From NCBI GenBank assembly GCA_031761405.1, contig JASEVX010000003.1, forward strand, positions 120,010,727 to 120,074,726: a stretch of DNA of 64,000 nucleotides, in the 5' to 3' direction. This DNA is from Serripes groenlandicus (taxonomy: Eukaryota; Mollusca; Bivalvia; Cardiida; Cardiidae). Position 1 is the stretch's first letter; each line of letters starts with the position of its first letter. The position numbers and the translations under genes are program-made. The notes beneath the pieces are model-generated. The model was not told where the DNA came from. It worked only from the letters and a program-made list of their open reading frames with translations, and did not search any database. This document shows positions 60,556 through 64,000 of the stretch, piece after piece.

Positions 60556-62140
60556 TTTTTAGTTGTTTCAAGGGTCTCCTACTCAACTAGAGGTCAATTA
60601 CTGCTCCCTTCTAGGAAAACGTTCCTCGCTTGTATCGGTGCTATATACTGAGCGCGTTTAAGAACGAAGAGGTCTTTTCGGAAAGAGCTAGGGTATCGCA
60701 TCCGGACTCCCTTGTATCTTTGTTATGTCTCTCGAGCTCATCTGCACCTTTCAGATGTACGTGCTATAGTGTACACTATCAAACGGGCGGATATAAGCTA
60801 ACACGATTACGCGCAATCGGAGCAATTGGTCTCTATTACAAAACTGATAACTGAAATAGACACACGGTAGTGCACCCTGGACAAGGTAAAACGGAAAAAC
60901 ATGTGAAAATACCAAAAGACACCCTGAATCTAACTATAAACTGTTCAGCATGGCGGTCGATCTTTAATTTTTTATTTTTTAAAAAGAATTATTACCATGA
61001 TTATAATGATTTGAATTTTAGTGCTTATTGTGAGCTGAATATATGCTGCTAGAATTTGTTTGATGAAAAAGAAAACATTGATGAGTGTGATCACGTGATC
61101 GAATTCGCGCCATTTGACAGAGAGGGCATTATATAGTGTGACTTAAATAAGACGTATACGTTTGCTTCTGACGCAGATATTACGTTACTTGTTTATTGTA
61201 TGTATTGTTGTATAGCCGTTTCATGGTCATGTCAAAAGTTTCTAGTAGAAATAAAAATCGATTATTTGTCTACTTAATTCAGGATTGCTTCTCTATCTAA
61301 TATAATAGTAACCGGTGACGAATTGATGAACTTTCAGATATGGTTGAAACATTATGCAAATGGAGAAGACCCTAAATAATAAGCAGATTCCTATGCAGCA
61401 GATGCGCCAAGTATCAACTTCAATTGGTGAAGAGTTAAACCAACGCACATTCTATGCCATTTTAGATCATGTGATAACCTCAGCAAAACTTGTCTCGGCA
61501 TGCCTGCACACTAATAACATTGATGTTTACACGCAATGTATATTCTCAACAAGACATTGCTGCAGAGACACACAGAGCAGTGAATTATGATAATGTTCAA
61601 GCCCCTAACCTGATACGCTTATTTGAATCTCCTGTGTCCACATGTATTATTGAGATGCTAAAAGTTACTTTGTGATATACATGTACCATCATACTGCACT
61701 TGGATAACTAATATTACACAACTCGTTGATGTAATGACCGGTATGCAGACCTATCCAACGAAATGGCAGTTCCTGACCGTGTAAGCCAATCACAACAGTA
61801 TCTAAATAGTTTATTTAATTGATAGTATAGTCAATACAATAACCAATCCAGTACATTTTATAATTCTCGAAGACAGACAAAGGCAAAATTTCAATTTCTA
61901 AGAACCGACAGTACTGCACACTGTTACTGTTGATTATCACGCATTTACACATATCTCTTAGCTCTTAAGTATAGAAATTTATACTATATATATATAGATA
62001 GATATACCTTTATTTGACAAGCACATACAAACATAGTCACATGAACATATTTCCAATGCACAAGTAGTACAAAAGGATCAAGAATAAAAACTCATGAATA
62101 AATAATTATTCTTATGGAAAAACAAACAATACAAATAGAG
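60556..62140. other. Non-coding, no supported gene
   Basis: Frames at 61354 (78 codons) and 61490 (61 codons) overlap and read polar residues such as NVQAPNLIRLFESP, but have no splice or domain support. A tandem TAGA/TATA run lies at 61985-62005. Confidence 0.4.
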
Positions 62141-62146
62141 ATCTTT

Positions 62147-62883
62147 TTAAACATTGAAGCGTAAATAGAGTCGGAATGAGTCAATTATCATATCCATGAG
62201 CAAATGATGTTTTTCATAACATTTCAAGTAATTTGTCAGCTGCAAGAGTTCTTTTCTGTTTTGTGTTTTAAAAAGTGGTATCAATTTAAGCATACTTGAT
62301 CTGACATAATACCACCTTTTCATAAATGTTTGTGGAATTTTACAAAGTATATACAAAGTTTTGTGAAATTGATATGAAATTAGGACAAATTAAAACAAAA
62401 TGACATTCGTCTTTACTTCTCCTGTAAAAAAGACAGGTACGGTCAATTATTGGCACTTTTGGACGATTAAAGAATGTGATCCTCAACGATTGTGAGGATA
62501 CTCGTATTCTACAAATATATATACGTAAATCAAACGACTACATATCAAAATATGATTGATATTCACATGCGTTTTTACATATGGATAAAGCTGTAGAGAA
62601 GATCCATCAGAAATAACCTCTTTCTCATCATACAGCAGCTGTTTAGAAACAAAAATGAATGATATTTGGTAAAGTGAGAATGGGTTTTCGCATAAGCTGG
62701 AAAAGCTATGGTCACTAAGCAATTGTTTAACATTTGCAAAGCAATGTTCGTGTAAAGACTCGTATACATTTCTCGGTTAGATGTTTGCTTTATTAAAGAG
62801 CTTGGACCAATATTTATTTTTTTGATATATCTATTCATAAAACAGGTATACAGTTCATGCTCTGTATAGGCACTTGCATTCAT
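62147..62883 (-). pseudogene. LINE ORF2 C-terminal fragments
   Basis: On the minus strand, several frames: QTSNREMYTSLYTNIA, LLSDHSFSSLCENPFSL, then, near 62400, KDECHFVLICPNFISISQNF and CKIPQTFMKRWYYVRSSMLK. The pattern EDECHFVLICP is the terminal zinc motif of non-LTR retrotransposons, and the upstream pieces fit the region between reverse transcriptase and that motif. Stops and shifts break it. Confidence 0.55.
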
Positions 62884-63390
62884 GTAGTTTTCCTTGAAAT
62901 AAGTCTTTTTTTTTTATATATTTCTACTAATTTCCGAGAATGAGTAAAATATGTACTTAAGTAATTACAATTGTCAACATTTTCAAGTTCACAATTTTGA
63001 AATATAAATAAGTTAATACTTGGCCTATTTTGCGAAAAAACATTACTTTTATCTAAGATGTGTTTACTTCCAGCCCCTACTTCTGGTGAAAACTGTATAA
63101 TAAGTTTAAACAGAGAAACTATTTTGCAATGTAATGAACGATTCTACTTCTGAATACATATTCTTAATAATTCTTTAAAACCTGAAGTCTACGAATGTAC
63201 AATATAAACGTTCACTTTATTCAAATAGTTTTGAACGATAGCATGCAATATGAACATATCGTCTTTAACATGACCTTAACCAAAAGCAAACTGTGCATCG
63301 GATACTGTATTGTATTGATGACAATATATTATTATGCGTTAATTTATTGTATACCGACCTAAATTCCGGCGCAAATACATGCAGATGGTC
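62884..63390. other. Non-coding, nothing recognised
   Basis: AT-rich; the stretch CTTTAACATGACCTTAACC at 63260 is not part of a clear repeat. Confidence 0.4.
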
Positions 63391-63394
63391 ATGC

Positions 63395-63650
63395 TCAGTT
63401 CTTTGATTGTTTAGTGGTTTTTTCAGTTATACAACGGCGTTTCCTTGGTAAGTTACAAGTACTACTGGTCCTTTCATCCTGACTCCAGCCAATCAGTCGT
63501 AATGCTAGTCCCACTTCCCTGAGCACCAAGTAGTGCAGCCATTACTTACATGTTTAAAGGTCTTCGGTATGACCTGATCGGGAATGGAACAAGCAACCTC
63601 CCACACGCCCAAAATGTATCTGTACACCAAGCTAAGAATCTCTTGGTCTA
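63395..63650 (-). mobile_element. tRNA-headed SINE
   Basis: Body TTTTCAGTTATACAACGGCG and TTTCCTTGGTAAG as at 38230. The minus-strand head near 63565-63640 has GCTTGTTCCATTCCCG in place of a proper B box and TTGGTGTACAG in the A-box region, so it is worn. Confidence 0.5.
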
Positions 63651-64000
63651 ATAGTGCAGAATATAGAGTTTGAACAAGGTGTTTTTCCCCAGATGGTCAA
63701 AGGTCAAGCTCACAGTGACCTACTTTTGGTATGAAACACGTTTACAATGCAGCTGTTAGACGTGGTTCATACACACTCATCAACGATATTTCATATTTTA
63801 ATTATGTTATTTCTGTATTAAGACTATAATGACTTGTATTTCTTTTCCATTATTCTTTCTTTAAAGTCATACAGTATCAAGTATTTATTCAAGTATAAAG
63901 GGCTTCGGCCCATAATACAACATATATACAATTCATTAAGTGTATAAGAGTGACATATGGTTATGATAATTATAATCTGTTTAAATTTCAATCAAATTGA

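Noticed and set aside
62147..62883. Minus-strand host gene of three overlapping frames
   Set aside because: The pieces fit the C-terminal region of a non-LTR retrotransposon better, with stops and shifts between them.
1..64000. Bacterial-type defence or biosynthetic system
   Set aside because: All coding evidence is spliced metazoan exons or eukaryotic mobile elements; no operon-like gene groups exist.

Overview
The window looks like AT-rich nuclear DNA of a bivalve mollusc. This is inferred from spliced genes with GT-AG introns, a BEL/Pao LTR retrotransposon, tRNA-headed SINEs, and large non-autonomous repeats that start with ACAAGAG and end with GAGCTAAAAA, a type I associate with bivalves. 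There are no operons or bacterial features. Most of the 64 kb is introns and nested mobile DNA, and real coding exons cover under 3 percent. Layout: (1) 1-38797, plus strand: the C-terminal half of a single-pass receptor-like protein, reconstructed as eleven exons with consistent splice phases. It has two cysteine-rich GCC2/GCC3 (ephrin-receptor-like) modules, a Thr-rich stalk, one membrane helix, and a tail of about 340 residues that ends in a coding minisatellite. Its introns hold nearly all the repeats: a BEL/Pao element (806-7887) with a deleted 5' LTR; a 164-bp array (8.9-9.85 kb); a 145-bp array (10.0-11.1 kb); a long inverted repeat split by a SINE (12.37-13.44 kb); two ACAAGAG-type elements (14.1-15.4 and 16.3-17.76 kb); a 2.2-kb DNA transposon with a 10-bp target duplication (18.11-20.31 kb) carrying a broken minus-strand reading frame; a possible minus-strand first exon and promoter (23.4-26.0 kb); and a satellite with higher-order structure (26.3-31.1 kb) interrupted by a dead MULE-type transposase. 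(2) 38.8-48 kb: probable 3' UTR, SINE and MITE copies, a RING-like orphan exon, a TTAA-flanked GC-rich MITE, and degenerate tandem repeats. (3) 48095-48909, minus strand: the last two coding exons of a second receptor-like gene, whose tail has three YxxL motifs, two of them spaced like an ITAM. The rest of that gene was not found in the window. (4) 49.1-50.9 kb: a minus-strand ACAAGAG-type element containing 178-bp and about 150-bp arrays, followed by a small possible plus-strand gene (51403-51729). (5) 51.7-64 kb: mostly non-coding, with fragments of LINE reverse transcriptases on both strands, a 1,055-bp direct duplication, and tRNA-like SINE heads. How the parts relate: the two receptor-like genes face each other across about 9 kb (plus strand ends at 38797, minus strand ends at 48095). 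A palindromic MITE family bounded by TTAACCCTTTCCC is scattered through the introns. All protein assignments come from reading motifs by eye; no search was run.
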